Source of the DNA: Gammaproteobacteria bacterium Ga0077536
GTDB lineage: Bacteria; Pseudomonadota; Gammaproteobacteria; Ga0077536
Length of the DNA stretch: 64,000 nucleotides
NCBI GenBank assembly: GCA_001464935.1
Contig: LNEL01000053.1
Coordinates: forward strand, 92,305-156,304
Reading direction: 5' to 3'
The notes under the pieces were generated by a model, which had not been told where the DNA came from, did not search any database, and saw only the letters and a list, made by a program, of their open reading frames with translations. This document shows, in pieces, positions 9,205 to 17,795 of the stretch. A program made the translations under genes and the position numbers. The first letter of the stretch is position 1, and every line of letters starts with the position of its first letter.

Positions 9205-10350
9205 TCACCGGTGCGCTCCGAGCGCGTGACGGGCATAGATCTCGTCGTACTGCCCTATCATCCGCGCGAGGCTGAGCTCCCCGCAGGCCCGCGCACGGGC
9301 AGCCTGGCCATGGCGCGCGAGCATGGCCGGGTCATCGACATAGGCGGCCAACGCCTTGGCCAGCGCCGCCGGATCGTCGCGCGGCACGAGCGCGCCGGTC
9401 TGACCGCTCAGCACGAGCTCGGGGTTGCCCCCGACGTCGGTCGCTATCACCGGTAGCCCCGTCGCCATGGCCTCGAGGATGGTGTTCGAAATGCCCTCGG
9501 CCAGGGACGGCAGCACGAACACATCGAAGGCGTTCAGCAGCGCCGGCGTGTCGCCGCGCGTGCCCGGCAGCCACGCGAGATCGGCGCAGCCCGCCTCCGT
9601 CAGCAGCGCCGTGGCCTGCGCCCGCAGGGGGCCGTCGCCGATCATGACCAGCGCGATGCGCTCGCTTAGCGCCGGCCGCGCGCGCAGCAGTTCGATGAAC
9701 GCGCGCGTCAAGGTGATCTGATCCTTCACCTGCTGCATGCGCCCGATCGTGCCGATCACCAGCCGGCCCGCAGCATCGAACGGCGCTTCCGCCAGCACCG
9801 CGCGCGCGGGATCGCGCGCCGGCTGAAAGCGCGCGGTATCGACGCCATTGCAGATCCGGGCCACTTTGATCCGCGGGACATGGATGTCCTGCAGCAGGTA
9901 GTCCTCGAGCAGACGCGAGACGGTGATGAATTGCGTGACGAGCGGCGCGAACGCCTTGCGCATCAGCCGGTAACGTTGCCGGCTGTTGTCGAGATCGTGC
10001 ACATCGTGGCCGTGCTCGCCGTGGATCCTGATCGGGACACCGGCCAGCCAGGCCGACGCCTGGGCCTCCAGCGTCGACAGGTTGCGCGTGTGCAGGACGG
10101 CCGGCTTCATCGTCCGCAGCAGCTTCCACAGGCGCAGATACAGGCCGGGATCCTGGCCCGCCTGCTTCGGACAGTCGATCACCTCGACGTCGTCGCGCAG
10201 CCGCTGGCGAAAGTCGCTGTAACCTGCGAGCGTGACGATCTTGTGTCGCCAGCGATCCGGTGGCAGCGAGTTGATCAGGTTCACCAGACCGTTCTCGAGC
10301 CCGCCGTAGTCGAGCCGGTAGATCAGGTGGCAGATCAGAGGCGGCTCCAC
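9205..10350 (-). CDS. Glycosyltransferase, PEP-CTERM/EpsH1 system (TIGR03088 type)
   Basis: A 381-residue GT-B enzyme. The segment PPLICHLIYRLDYGGLENGL is the distinctive start of the second sugar transferase of exosortase A loci. The donor site shows VFVLPSLAEGISNTILEAMA and GLPVIATDVGGNPELV. The frame is open to a GTG at 10368, which overlaps the exosortase stop, but the GTG at 10350 is preferred: AAGGG lies about eight bases before it and it directly follows that stop (10352-10354). It acts in cytoplasmic repeat-unit assembly. Confidence 0.9.
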   Translation of the reverse strand: MEPPLICHLIYRLDYGGLENGLVNLINSLPPDRWRHKIVTLAGYSDFRQRLRDDVEVIDCPKQAGQDPGLYLRLWKLLRTMKPAVLHTRNLSTLEAQASAWLAGVPIRIHGEHGHDVHDLDNSRQRYRLMRKAFAPLVTQFITVSRLLEDYLLQDIHVPRIKVARICNGVDTARFQPARDPARAVLAEAPFDAAGRLVIGTIGRMQQVKDQITLTRAFIELLRARPALSERIALVMIGDGPLRAQATALLTEAGCADLAWLPGTRGDTPALLNAFDVFVLPSLAEGISNTILEAMATGLPVIATDVGGNPELVLSGQTGALVPRDDPAALAKALAAYVDDPAMLARHGQAARARACGELSLARMIGQYDEIYARHALGAHR

Positions 10351-10351
10351 G

Positions 10352-11914
10352 TCAGCGACCCTTCGCACCGGCGAACGCGGCGTGCAGCGCCGGGGCCGTC
10401 CGCGTCAGGGTCTCGGCCAGCCAGACGCGGGCAGCATCCTGTCCGCTGTCGTCTGCAATCTGCCTGTAAAGCAGCACCGACGCCCCGGCATTGCCGTTGC
10501 CGCGCAACTGGCTCAGCACGCCGAGCAGCTTCACATCAAGCGAATTGACCGTGGCGTCACCGCCGACCCAGTACCACTGCCAGACCACGATCGCCGCGTC
10601 GCTGCTGCGTGATCGCAGGACAGTTTCGAGCACCTGCGGCACCGCCGCGACACCCGTAGTTTGGAGCGAGTGTCCCTGTTTGCGCCAGGGATCGTCTTTT
10701 TCGCTGACAAGCTGGTTGGCCGCGTTGATCAATTCTGCTCCCTGACGCTGCGCAGGATACCAGGCAATATGCCAGCCGCCGACGGCATCCGCCGGGGCCA
10801 GTCCGCCGGTGAAGATCCCTGGTTCGCCGAAGTAGCGCGGCGCCCATTGCAGGTCTGGCGAAGGCAAGTTCTCAACGTCTAACGCCGACATGAGGTCAGA
10901 ATGCGACATGGGTGCCGGAGGTGCTGCTGCAACCAGAGCCCGCGTCGCCAGCGGCCACAGGTGCAGAGCGAACAGCAGCGCCAGCACGGCAGGCGCTAGC
11001 ACTCGTGGAGCGACTGATGGGACCGGCGCGACACTCAGTGGCGCAGCCGGTTCGCGCGCCCGATCGCTCCAGAAGCCGCCGATCATCATCAACAGGAAAA
11101 TGATGATGCCGAAGAACACCCAGCCGTAAATGTAGTGATCAACGCCGAGCGCGAGCTTCATGTCGCTGAAGTGCGCGATCATCACGATGCCATAAGCCCG
11201 CAGCCAGTTGGCGAATATCGACACCAGCACGGCAATGACGACGAACGTCAGCTGGCGCCAGAAGCTGCGATAGTTCATGTACGCGAACAGCACGCCGACG
11301 GTGATCGTCGCCATCAGGTAGCGCATGCCGCTGCAGCCGCTGACGACCGACCACGAGCCGCTCGGAATCACGAAGAAGGTGCCGTCGCGATAGACCGGGA
11401 TGCCGGTCGCACGCAGCGCAGCGACGACGAAATCCGCGGTCAGATCGATCATCGGCGTGACCAGACCGTCGCCCATCGGCACCGCGAGGTAGAGGAAGCC
11501 GAGCGGGAACATCGCAACGCGACACCAGGCCGGCCCCATCACGAACAGCACGGTGCCGAGGAGCAGGGTCACGACCGCGAGTTGCTGGATGACCTGAATG
11601 TCCGCCAGCGACGCCAGCCCCCACAGCGCGCCCGCGCCCGCGATTGGGATCAGAGCCCAGGCGCAGAGAGCCTGCGGCGCGGCCGCCAGCCGGTGCCGCT
11701 GGGTGTAGAGGATGTACAGCGAAATCGGCGCGATAAGGTAACCATGCGCGTAGGTGTCCGAGGTTTCCCAGATGCGCGCCATTTCCGCAATCGACGGCCA
11801 ATAGGCGGCGATCACGCTGAGCACACAGGCCGCCGCCAGCCAGGGCAGGTGCCGGAAGCCGCCGGGTGCGGCAGCGGTCGTCGTCGGGACGGGTGAGTCG
11901 CTGGCCTGGTTCAT
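10352..11914 (-). CDS. xrtA: Exosortase A fused to EpsI-type domain
   Basis: A 520-residue protein. Residues about 20-300 are an eight-helix integral membrane exosortase with the proposed catalytic residues in place: Cys194 in SGCSGMRY, Arg239 in NWLRAYGIV and His260 in LGVDHYIYGW. Residues from about 305, after a short proline-rich linker and one more helix, form a periplasmic EpsI-like (DUF3485) domain. This fusion is usual for XrtA. The enzyme is thought to cut PEP-CTERM proteins near the PEP motif and move them to a cell-surface acceptor; the likely substrate is at 31904-32956. The start ATG at 11914 lies five bases after the stop of the upstream glycosyltransferase. Confidence 0.95.
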   Translation of the reverse strand: MNQASDSPVPTTTAAAPGGFRHLPWLAAACVLSVIAAYWPSIAEMARIWETSDTYAHGYLIAPISLYILYTQRHRLAAAPQALCAWALIPIAGAGALWGLASLADIQVIQQLAVVTLLLGTVLFVMGPAWCRVAMFPLGFLYLAVPMGDGLVTPMIDLTADFVVAALRATGIPVYRDGTFFVIPSGSWSVVSGCSGMRYLMATITVGVLFAYMNYRSFWRQLTFVVIAVLVSIFANWLRAYGIVMIAHFSDMKLALGVDHYIYGWVFFGIIIFLLMMIGGFWSDRAREPAAPLSVAPVPSVAPRVLAPAVLALLFALHLWPLATRALVAAAPPAPMSHSDLMSALDVENLPSPDLQWAPRYFGEPGIFTGGLAPADAVGGWHIAWYPAQRQGAELINAANQLVSEKDDPWRKQGHSLQTTGVAAVPQVLETVLRSRSSDAAIVVWQWYWVGGDATVNSLDVKLLGVLSQLRGNGNAGASVLLYRQIADDSGQDAARVWLAETLTRTAPALHAAFAGAKGR

Positions 11915-11919
11915 CGCCG

Positions 11920-13128
11920 TTAGCCTTCCATCAGTGAGTGCAGTTGATGCATGTTGGTATCCCAGTCGTGGTGGGCGGCGACGTAGGTCCGCCCGATGTC
12001 GCCGAGCGCCGCGGCATCGGCGTCGTCCTCGCCGCACAGCAGCGAGACGCAGCGATCGGCAAACGCGTCGGCCTCGTCGGCGGCCAGCCCGCGGTAGCGT
12101 GCCTCGACATCGAGGCCCTCGAACGCGGCGCGTGTGCCGACGACCGGGCGGCCCATCGCCATCGCCTCCAGCACCTTGTTCTGCACGCCGCGCGCGATGC
12201 GCATCGGCGCGACGGAGGCGCGCGCATGGGCGATGTAGGGGCGGATGTCGGGCACCGCACCGGTCACGTGCACGCCGGGCAGACGCGCCAGCTGCAGGAC
12301 TTCCGGGGTCGGCCGGGTGCCGACGATCCAGAACTCGACCGCTGACACGCGCGCCTGGATGTTCGGCAGGATGTCGCGCGCAAACCAGGCGACCGCATCG
12401 ACGTTCGCCCAGTAGTCCATGGCGCCGGTAAACACGAGTACCGGCGGCCCCGCCGGATAGGGATTGGGCAACGCACCGGCGGCGGCGAAATAGGCGAGGT
12501 CGACGCCGTTGTTGACGGCGTGGACATTGCCGCCGGGTCCGCCGCGCAGCGTCTCGAACAGACGTGCCTCGTCGCCGGAGACGAACACGCAGGCGTCGAC
12601 CTGTGCCGCGACGTCGCGTTCGAAGGCGAGCAGACGCGCGGCTTCGCGCGCATAAACCCACGACATCGGCCACGACTTCATCGCGGCATACGCCCGCCAT
12701 TTCTCCGAATCGACATCGACGAAATCGACGACGCGACGCGCGCCACGGCATGTCGCGCCGAGCATGTACTGCGTCATCGGTGATGAATACGCAAAAATGA
12801 CCGACGGCTTTTCCGTAGCCATCATGCGCGCGACCCAAGCCGCCAGCCCGCGATCGCGATAGTACGGCAGGCTCAGTGCCTCGCCACTGAGCAGGCCGGT
12901 GAGGCTCTGCACCCGCCGGCTGCGTGGCGAAATCTCGACCACTTCGAGCGCCGCACAGAGCGGTTGCAACTTGTCGACGTACTGACGATCGACCGGATCG
13001 TCGATGAACGTGCCGAGCAGGACGCGATAGCGCTCGGCGAGAAACTTCAGGATGTGATAAGAGCGAATCTTGTCGCCCTTGTTCGGCGGATACGGGATCC
13101 GGTGACAAAGGAACAACAGGCTTTCCAT
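11920..13128 (-). CDS. Glycosyltransferase, PEP-CTERM/EpsH1 system (TIGR03087 type)
   Basis: A 402-residue GT-B enzyme. The start SLLFLCHRIPYPPNKGDKIR followed by SYHILKFLAERY is the hallmark of the first sugar transferase of exosortase A loci. The middle carries YWANVDAVAWFARDILPNI and the C-terminal part VLEAMAMGRPVVGTRAAFEG, both seen in this subfamily. It directly precedes xrtA in the transcript, the usual pairing. The reaction is transfer of an unidentified sugar to the growing lipid-linked unit. Confidence 0.9.
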   Translation of the reverse strand: MESLLFLCHRIPYPPNKGDKIRSYHILKFLAERYRVLLGTFIDDPVDRQYVDKLQPLCAALEVVEISPRSRRVQSLTGLLSGEALSLPYYRDRGLAAWVARMMATEKPSVIFAYSSPMTQYMLGATCRGARRVVDFVDVDSEKWRAYAAMKSWPMSWVYAREAARLLAFERDVAAQVDACVFVSGDEARLFETLRGGPGGNVHAVNNGVDLAYFAAAGALPNPYPAGPPVLVFTGAMDYWANVDAVAWFARDILPNIQARVSAVEFWIVGTRPTPEVLQLARLPGVHVTGAVPDIRPYIAHARASVAPMRIARGVQNKVLEAMAMGRPVVGTRAAFEGLDVEARYRGLAADEADAFADRCVSLLCGEDDADAAALGDIGRTYVAAHHDWDTNMHQLHSLMEG

Positions 13129-13132
13129 GCCG

Positions 13133-14203
13133 TCAGGCCAGGTAGGGCGAAACGAAGGGACCCAGGAAATTCGCGACCGGCAGGGGCAGACGCTTCCAGG
13201 TGTTCACCGCCAGTCCGTACTTCGGATTGTTCGGATTGCGATCGGGCAGGCTCGCACTCTTCACCAGGTGATATTGGTAATGCAGGGCGAGCGGTTCGAA
13301 GCCCCAGTTCTTCTTGAACGAAAACGACCCGCTGTCGCGCTTGCTGCGTCCGTAGTCGAAATGTCTGAGGCCCTGTTCGCAGGCGGTGCGCATCACTTCC
13401 CAGTACATGAAGTCGTAGGCCTTCAGATCCCGTGCCAGCGGCACGCCGCCACCGTAGTACGGCATCACCGTGTCCTTGTAGACGAAGGACAGCACCGAAC
13501 TGACGGCATCGCTGCCGGCATAGACGGTCGTCACACGGCAGCGATCCTCGAACGCGCGGAACAGGGCTTCGAAGTAGCGCCGCGGGAACACCGGCGTGCC
13601 GAGATTGCGCACGCTGGTCGCGTAGATGTGAAAGAAATTCGCCAGTTCGCGTTCTTCACGACTGACGAGTCCGGCCGTGATGCCCTTGCGCACCATCGCG
13701 CGCTGCTTGCGCGGAATGGCTTTCATGTTTTCTTCCGGATCCGGCGACAGTTCGCGCTTGAAGAGCACGTAGGTCTCACTCTTCGCCGGCCAGTCGTGCG
13801 CTATCAGTCTGCTGTGGCGCAATTCGAGATGGTCGACGCCCAGCTGTTCGGCGAGCGCGCTTGCATGGGCCAGCAGCGCCTGCTCGGTCGCCTCGTCGTC
13901 GGCGATCACCCCGCCCTGCACGCAGAACGGCAACGACACCAGCGCATCGCCGAAGAGCATGCTTTTGACCCGCATCAGCGGCAGCAGACCGACCAGCGCG
14001 TCGCCGCGGGTGGCCAGGCAGTAGTGCGGCTCGAAGCCGACCGACGCCGCCAGCACCTGTCGCCACGGCGACAGGTGGAAGAAGGTGCCCTCCGGATGCC
14101 GATCGACGTAGGCATCCCAGCGCACATCGTCCGCGGCCTGCGCGACCCGGACGACGACGGGCGTCGCCGCGACGCCTTCTGCCATGCGCAGCGCGGCCGT
14201 CAT
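13133..14203 (-). CDS. FemAB-like protein, PEP-CTERM system (TIGR03019 type)
   Basis: A 356-residue protein of the FemAB/GNAT-like fold. Typical stretches are GTFFHLSPWRQVLAASVGFE, AIPRKQRAMVRKG, MPYYGGGVPLARDLKAYDFM and HFDYGRSKRDSGSFSFKKNW, which I associate with the FemAB-related protein of exosortase A loci. Relatives transfer aminoacyl groups from aminoacyl-tRNA to peptidoglycan precursors, so this one may attach an amino acid to a sugar of the EPS unit. Its ATG overlaps the stop of the deacetylase gene by four bases. The family is clear, the reaction is not known. Confidence 0.9.
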   Translation of the reverse strand: MTAALRMAEGVAATPVVVRVAQAADDVRWDAYVDRHPEGTFFHLSPWRQVLAASVGFEPHYCLATRGDALVGLLPLMRVKSMLFGDALVSLPFCVQGGVIADDEATEQALLAHASALAEQLGVDHLELRHSRLIAHDWPAKSETYVLFKRELSPDPEENMKAIPRKQRAMVRKGITAGLVSREERELANFFHIYATSVRNLGTPVFPRRYFEALFRAFEDRCRVTTVYAGSDAVSSVLSFVYKDTVMPYYGGGVPLARDLKAYDFMYWEVMRTACEQGLRHFDYGRSKRDSGSFSFKKNWGFEPLALHYQYHLVKSASLPDRNPNNPKYGLAVNTWKRLPLPVANFLGPFVSPYLA

Positions 14204-15021
14204 GTCGGGTAGACCTCATCCATGCGGCCCCAGCGGAAATCGGTGAGCAGGCGCCGCAGGCGGCCTTCGACTTTTGCGAGATTCATGTAATGCCTGATCC
14301 GGGTCTTGAGTTTCACACCCTGCTGCCGCGGTTGCGCTGCATCGATTTCCCAGGGGTGCATGTAAAAAATGCACGGCTGGCCATCGGCAGCGTTCACGCG
14401 CGAGATGCACCAGCGCGTCAGCGCATAGGGGTAGAGCCGAAAGAAGCCGCCGCCACCGCACGGCAGATTTCGCTCGCCGATGCGGATCGTCGAAATCGGA
14501 ATTTCGGTCATGCCCGACTCGTCGCGGTAGGGGCGGCGCGGCGCATCCGGAATGCCATAGAGATCGTGCTTCACCGGTGCGACACTCGAACTGTAGCGAT
14601 AGCCACATTCGAGCAGGATGTCGTAGACCCAGCGGTTGTCGCGCCGGAACGAGAACGTGGGCGCGCGGTAGCCGTTGACCTGGATGCCGCCTGCGTCCTC
14701 GAGCAACTGCTTCGCCTGCACGATATCGCGGCGAAAATGCGCGGGGTCCATCTGCGTGACACGCGTGTGATCATAGCCGTGGCTCGCCAGTTCATGGCCA
14801 CCGTCGACGATGCGGCGGACGATTGCCGGATAGCGTTCGGCCACCCACCCGAGGGTGAAGAAGGTCCCTTTCACGCCGTGCTCGGCCAGCAGGTCGAGCA
14901 CCCGATGCATGTTGGCTTCGACCCGCGAGGGCTGACGGTCCCACGCGTCACGGGCGATATGGCCCTCGAACGCTGACACCTGAAAATAGTCCTCAACGTC
15001 GACGGTAAACGCGTTGATCAT
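14200..15021 (-). CDS. Polysaccharide deacetylase, PEP-CTERM locus (TIGR03006 type)
   Basis: A 273-residue NodB-type deacetylase. The catalytic pattern is intact: Asp residues in FTVDVEDYFQ, the metal histidines in HELASHGYDHTRVTQ, RAPTFSF and a C-terminal FYMHPWEID. The frame is open 92 codons upstream, but the ATG at 15021 is chosen because AAGGAAGGG sits just before it and the protein then has the family length. It should remove N-acetyl groups from the exopolysaccharide. It lacks a signal peptide, as is usual for this subfamily, so where it acts is unclear. Confidence 0.92.
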   Translation of the reverse strand: MINAFTVDVEDYFQVSAFEGHIARDAWDRQPSRVEANMHRVLDLLAEHGVKGTFFTLGWVAERYPAIVRRIVDGGHELASHGYDHTRVTQMDPAHFRRDIVQAKQLLEDAGGIQVNGYRAPTFSFRRDNRWVYDILLECGYRYSSSVAPVKHDLYGIPDAPRRPYRDESGMTEIPISTIRIGERNLPCGGGGFFRLYPYALTRWCISRVNAADGQPCIFYMHPWEIDAAQPRQQGVKLKTRIRHYMNLAKVEGRLRRLLTDFRWGRMDEVYPT

Positions 15022-15081
15022 CCGCCCTTCCTTTGTCGAGGATTGTGGTCTGTCGCCAGAGATGGTCTGCTCCTCACGAAC

Positions 15082-15101
15082 AGCCGGACCCGGATCCGGC
15101 T
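15082..15101. other. Perfect inverted repeat in the 115-base gap before the deacetylase gene
   Basis: Seven-base arms AGCCGGA and TCCGGCT are separated by six bases. It lies between the ATPase stop (15137) and the deacetylase start (15021) on the minus strand. No run of T follows on either strand, so it is a poor intrinsic terminator. It may be an RNA processing or stability element that tunes the expression of the distal genes. Confidence 0.35.
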
Positions 15102-15136
15102 TATCGGACGCCGGCAGCGCCGGCTTTAGACAGCGG

Positions 15137-16294
15137 TCAGCGCGTGAAATAGACAGCAGCCGCGACAGCCAAGCCGAACATCGCACCGATGGCGGCGGCC
15201 ACCCACCACGACGCGCCGCGCCCGGCCCCCTGGTTGTCGTGGACGTGTCCGGACTGGGCTTCCGGTGCCCGCGTGAGATCGCCGGAAAGGTTATCAAAAG
15301 CCCGCTGCATGACTGCGAGCTTGGCCTCGAGTTTGCGGATTTCTACGATTGCCGCTTGATCGCGCACTGGTTCCGTCGACGGCTCTTCGGCCGGCGCGCC
15401 CGCTGCACTCACGGCGCCCGCACGGGCGGCCGGCGTCAGCACGGGCGGTTTGTCCGGGCCGTCTTCACCCTGCTTCTCGGCTTCCTGCTCGGCCGCGATT
15501 TCGGATGTGATCGCACGCAGGCCGGCGAAGGTCAGGACATGCGAGTCGTCGAGGCTGGCATTGAGCAGCAGGCGATCCATCAGCGTGTTGATTCGCCGCG
15601 GCACGCCGGACGTGAATTGATACACGCCGAGGTAGATGTCGTTCTCGATCTCGGGGTCGCCGGTCCAGCCCACCTTGGCGAGGCGGTGCTTGATGTAGGT
15701 TTCGGTCTCGGGCGGCGTCAGCGGTTTGAGGTGATAGGCGGCGAGCACGCGCTGGCGCAACTGTTCGAGCCCCGGTGAGCGCATCACCGCGCGGAATTCG
15801 CGCTGCCCGAGCAGGAAGCTCTGCACGACAGGCATGCCCTTGTAGTCGAAATTCGACAGCATGCGCAGTTCTTCGAGCGAACTGCGCGGCATGTTCTGCG
15901 CTTCGTCGACGACCAGCAGCACGCGCTTGCCCTCGTCGACGCAGCTCTTGAAGAACACCTCGAGCTGTTTCAGCAGCGACGCCTTCGACAGGCGCTCATA
16001 CGGGAGATCGAACTCGGAGCAGACGATTCTCAACAGGTCGTTTTCATTGACGTTGGTCGAGACGATCTTGGCCGCGACGACGGCCTGGGATTCGATTTCC
16101 TTGAACAGGTTGTTGACCAGCATCGTCTTGCCGGTCCCGACATCGCCGGTGACGATGATGAATCCCTGGCCCTGCTGCAATCCGTAGCGCAAATAGGCCA
16201 TCGCGCGCTGATGACCGGCACTCTGGAAAAAGAAGCTCGGATCGGGATTCAGCTGAAACGGCTTGCCGGTGAACTTGTAGAACTCTTCGTACAT
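15137..16294 (-). CDS. XrtA/PEP-CTERM system-associated AAA ATPase (TIGR03015 type)
   Basis: A 385-residue ExeA-like ATPase. It opens MYEEFYKFTGKPFQLNPDPS, has Walker A GDVGTGKT near residue 51 and Walker B VLLVVDEAQN near residue 130, then an AAA lid (GVPRRINTLMDRLLLNAS). The C-terminal third is a low-complexity linker, a short predicted coiled coil and one transmembrane helix (WWVAAAIGAMFGLAVAAAVY) ending at the last residues, so the ATPase is tail-anchored with its catalytic part in the cytoplasm. It is a fixed member of exosortase A EPS loci and probably energises or regulates assembly or secretion. Confidence 0.93.
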   Translation of the reverse strand: MYEEFYKFTGKPFQLNPDPSFFFQSAGHQRAMAYLRYGLQQGQGFIIVTGDVGTGKTMLVNNLFKEIESQAVVAAKIVSTNVNENDLLRIVCSEFDLPYERLSKASLLKQLEVFFKSCVDEGKRVLLVVDEAQNMPRSSLEELRMLSNFDYKGMPVVQSFLLGQREFRAVMRSPGLEQLRQRVLAAYHLKPLTPPETETYIKHRLAKVGWTGDPEIENDIYLGVYQFTSGVPRRINTLMDRLLLNASLDDSHVLTFAGLRAITSEIAAEQEAEKQGEDGPDKPPVLTPAARAGAVSAAGAPAEEPSTEPVRDQAAIVEIRKLEAKLAVMQRAFDNLSGDLTRAPEAQSGHVHDNQGAGRGASWWVAAAIGAMFGLAVAAAVYFTR

Positions 16295-16312
16295 CGTGAT
16301 GTATTGCAGCGC

Positions 16313-17773
16313 TCAGAACGCGAAGCTGAGGGTGCCCTGGACAGCGTTCTCCGTGAAGTCTTCCGACCCATCGCCCGACACGCTGTCCATGTACGAATAG
16401 CTGAGGCGGGAACTGACATGCGGGCCTATCACGTAGTTCACGAACGGCGACAGGAAGAGAAAATCGGTCCCCTGCCCAACACCATCGTTCTGTCGCGTCT
16501 GTTGATCGGCGTTGAGACCAGTGGACAGGCGGTTGGACAGCGCGCGACTCCACGAGCCGCCGACGCTCATCAGGGATTCCTGTCGGCTGTTGAGCGTGGA
16601 TTCCTGGGAACGGCGCGTCACCCGGAAATTGAACTGGTCCTGCTTGCGCTGGTAGCCGATCGTGGCCACGAACACGCGCGAAATGAACACATCGTTGGTA
16701 AGGCCGAGCTGGTCGATCGGTAGCGACGGATCGCCGTTGCCGAGAGGATCGACAACCGGGTTGCCAAACGCGTCGACGGTCGTGAAGATCTGCTGCTCCC
16801 GCAGCACTTCAGCACTCGTACGCAGATCTTCGTTGTACCGCCCATTGATGACAAGACGGCGCCAGCGATGAGAGAAGTCAAAGGACTTGGTACTGCCGAA
16901 CGCGCGATCACCAAAACTGCCGGTGATGGAGGTCCGCGGCGTGAGATTCAGCGTGGCGCCCATCGACCAGTTCAGGCCGCCGCGCAGGTTGCCGTTGCCA
17001 CCACGGTCGCCCTGGAACTCGTTGAATTCATAACCGAGCGTGCTGTTCAGGCGCACGAAGCGGTTCAGACGATAGCTCGCGCGGTTGGTCCACTGCTGGA
17101 ATGTTGACTGATTGCCGAAATCGCCACCGTCATTCTCGCGGCGGGAAAAAGTGCTGCCCCAGTTCGTGCGCGCGAATCGCTTGCCGCTGTCGGCGGAAAA
17201 GCGCCAGTCCATGTTCTGACCGCCACCCGCCTGGTTGTCGCCGGTCGACACGTCGCTCCAGTTCGTATTCGCCCGCAACGACACCCAGTTGCCGAGCTGA
17301 TGCCTGAACTCCGGCGAGAAGCCATAGCTGACGACATCGGTGCGATTGGCATTAAGGCGGGCATTACGATTCCGGTTGGAGATTTGCCCGAGATTGTTCT
17401 GCACGGTTGGAAACATCGACGCGAACGCCGTGACGAACACCTGGTCGCGCACGAGCTCGACATTACCGTTGCTCTGCAACAGGTGAGTGAGCTGGCTCAG
17501 CTCGTCGTTGTTCTTGAAGATCTGTTTTTGGGCCGTGTACTGCGTGTTCAGGCGCACCCGCGCGCCGGTGCCGACGAGCGAGACACCAGGCGACAGCGTA
17601 GTGATCAGGTCGCTGCGTGGATTGACCTCTTCGAGCTGCGCATTGTCGGTGTAGATCTCGGTCAGTGAGAACCGGGGCTGGATCAGCCAGTCACCCGCGT
17701 GCGCCTGCCCCGCGCCTGTCGTGAGCAGCCCTGCAAGCACCATGCGTGCATGACGACGGGACCCTGCTGTCAT
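16313..17773 (-). CDS. Outer-membrane beta-barrel protein of PEP-CTERM EPS locus (TIGR03016 type)
   Basis: A 486-residue protein with a Sec signal peptide (RRHARMVLAGLLTTGAGQAHA then GDW). The mature part is full of alternating hydrophobic strands and Asn/Arg-rich turns and ends in LSFAF, a C-terminal phenylalanine as in outer-membrane barrels. The start QPRFSLTEIYTDNAQLEE matches the family often annotated as an uncharacterised PEP-CTERM-associated protein. A longer frame starts inside the kinase gene; the ATG at 17773 is preferred because it follows the kinase stop by 22 bases and gives a clean signal peptide. It probably forms or assists the polysaccharide pore in the outer membrane. Confidence 0.88.
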   Translation of the reverse strand: MTAGSRRHARMVLAGLLTTGAGQAHAGDWLIQPRFSLTEIYTDNAQLEEVNPRSDLITTLSPGVSLVGTGARVRLNTQYTAQKQIFKNNDELSQLTHLLQSNGNVELVRDQVFVTAFASMFPTVQNNLGQISNRNRNARLNANRTDVVSYGFSPEFRHQLGNWVSLRANTNWSDVSTGDNQAGGGQNMDWRFSADSGKRFARTNWGSTFSRRENDGGDFGNQSTFQQWTNRASYRLNRFVRLNSTLGYEFNEFQGDRGGNGNLRGGLNWSMGATLNLTPRTSITGSFGDRAFGSTKSFDFSHRWRRLVINGRYNEDLRTSAEVLREQQIFTTVDAFGNPVVDPLGNGDPSLPIDQLGLTNDVFISRVFVATIGYQRKQDQFNFRVTRRSQESTLNSRQESLMSVGGSWSRALSNRLSTGLNADQQTRQNDGVGQGTDFLFLSPFVNYVIGPHVSSRLSYSYMDSVSGDGSEDFTENAVQGTLSFAF

Positions 17774-17795
17774 CGGACCTGCCCTGCTCCCTGCA

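Noticed and set aside
6036..9275. Very long rightward open frame (over 1000 codons) opposite the glycosyltransferase and amidotransferase genes
   Set aside because: It mirrors the codons of three well-supported leftward genes, is Arg/Ala/His-rich and shows no domain. GC-rich DNA commonly leaves antisense frames open.
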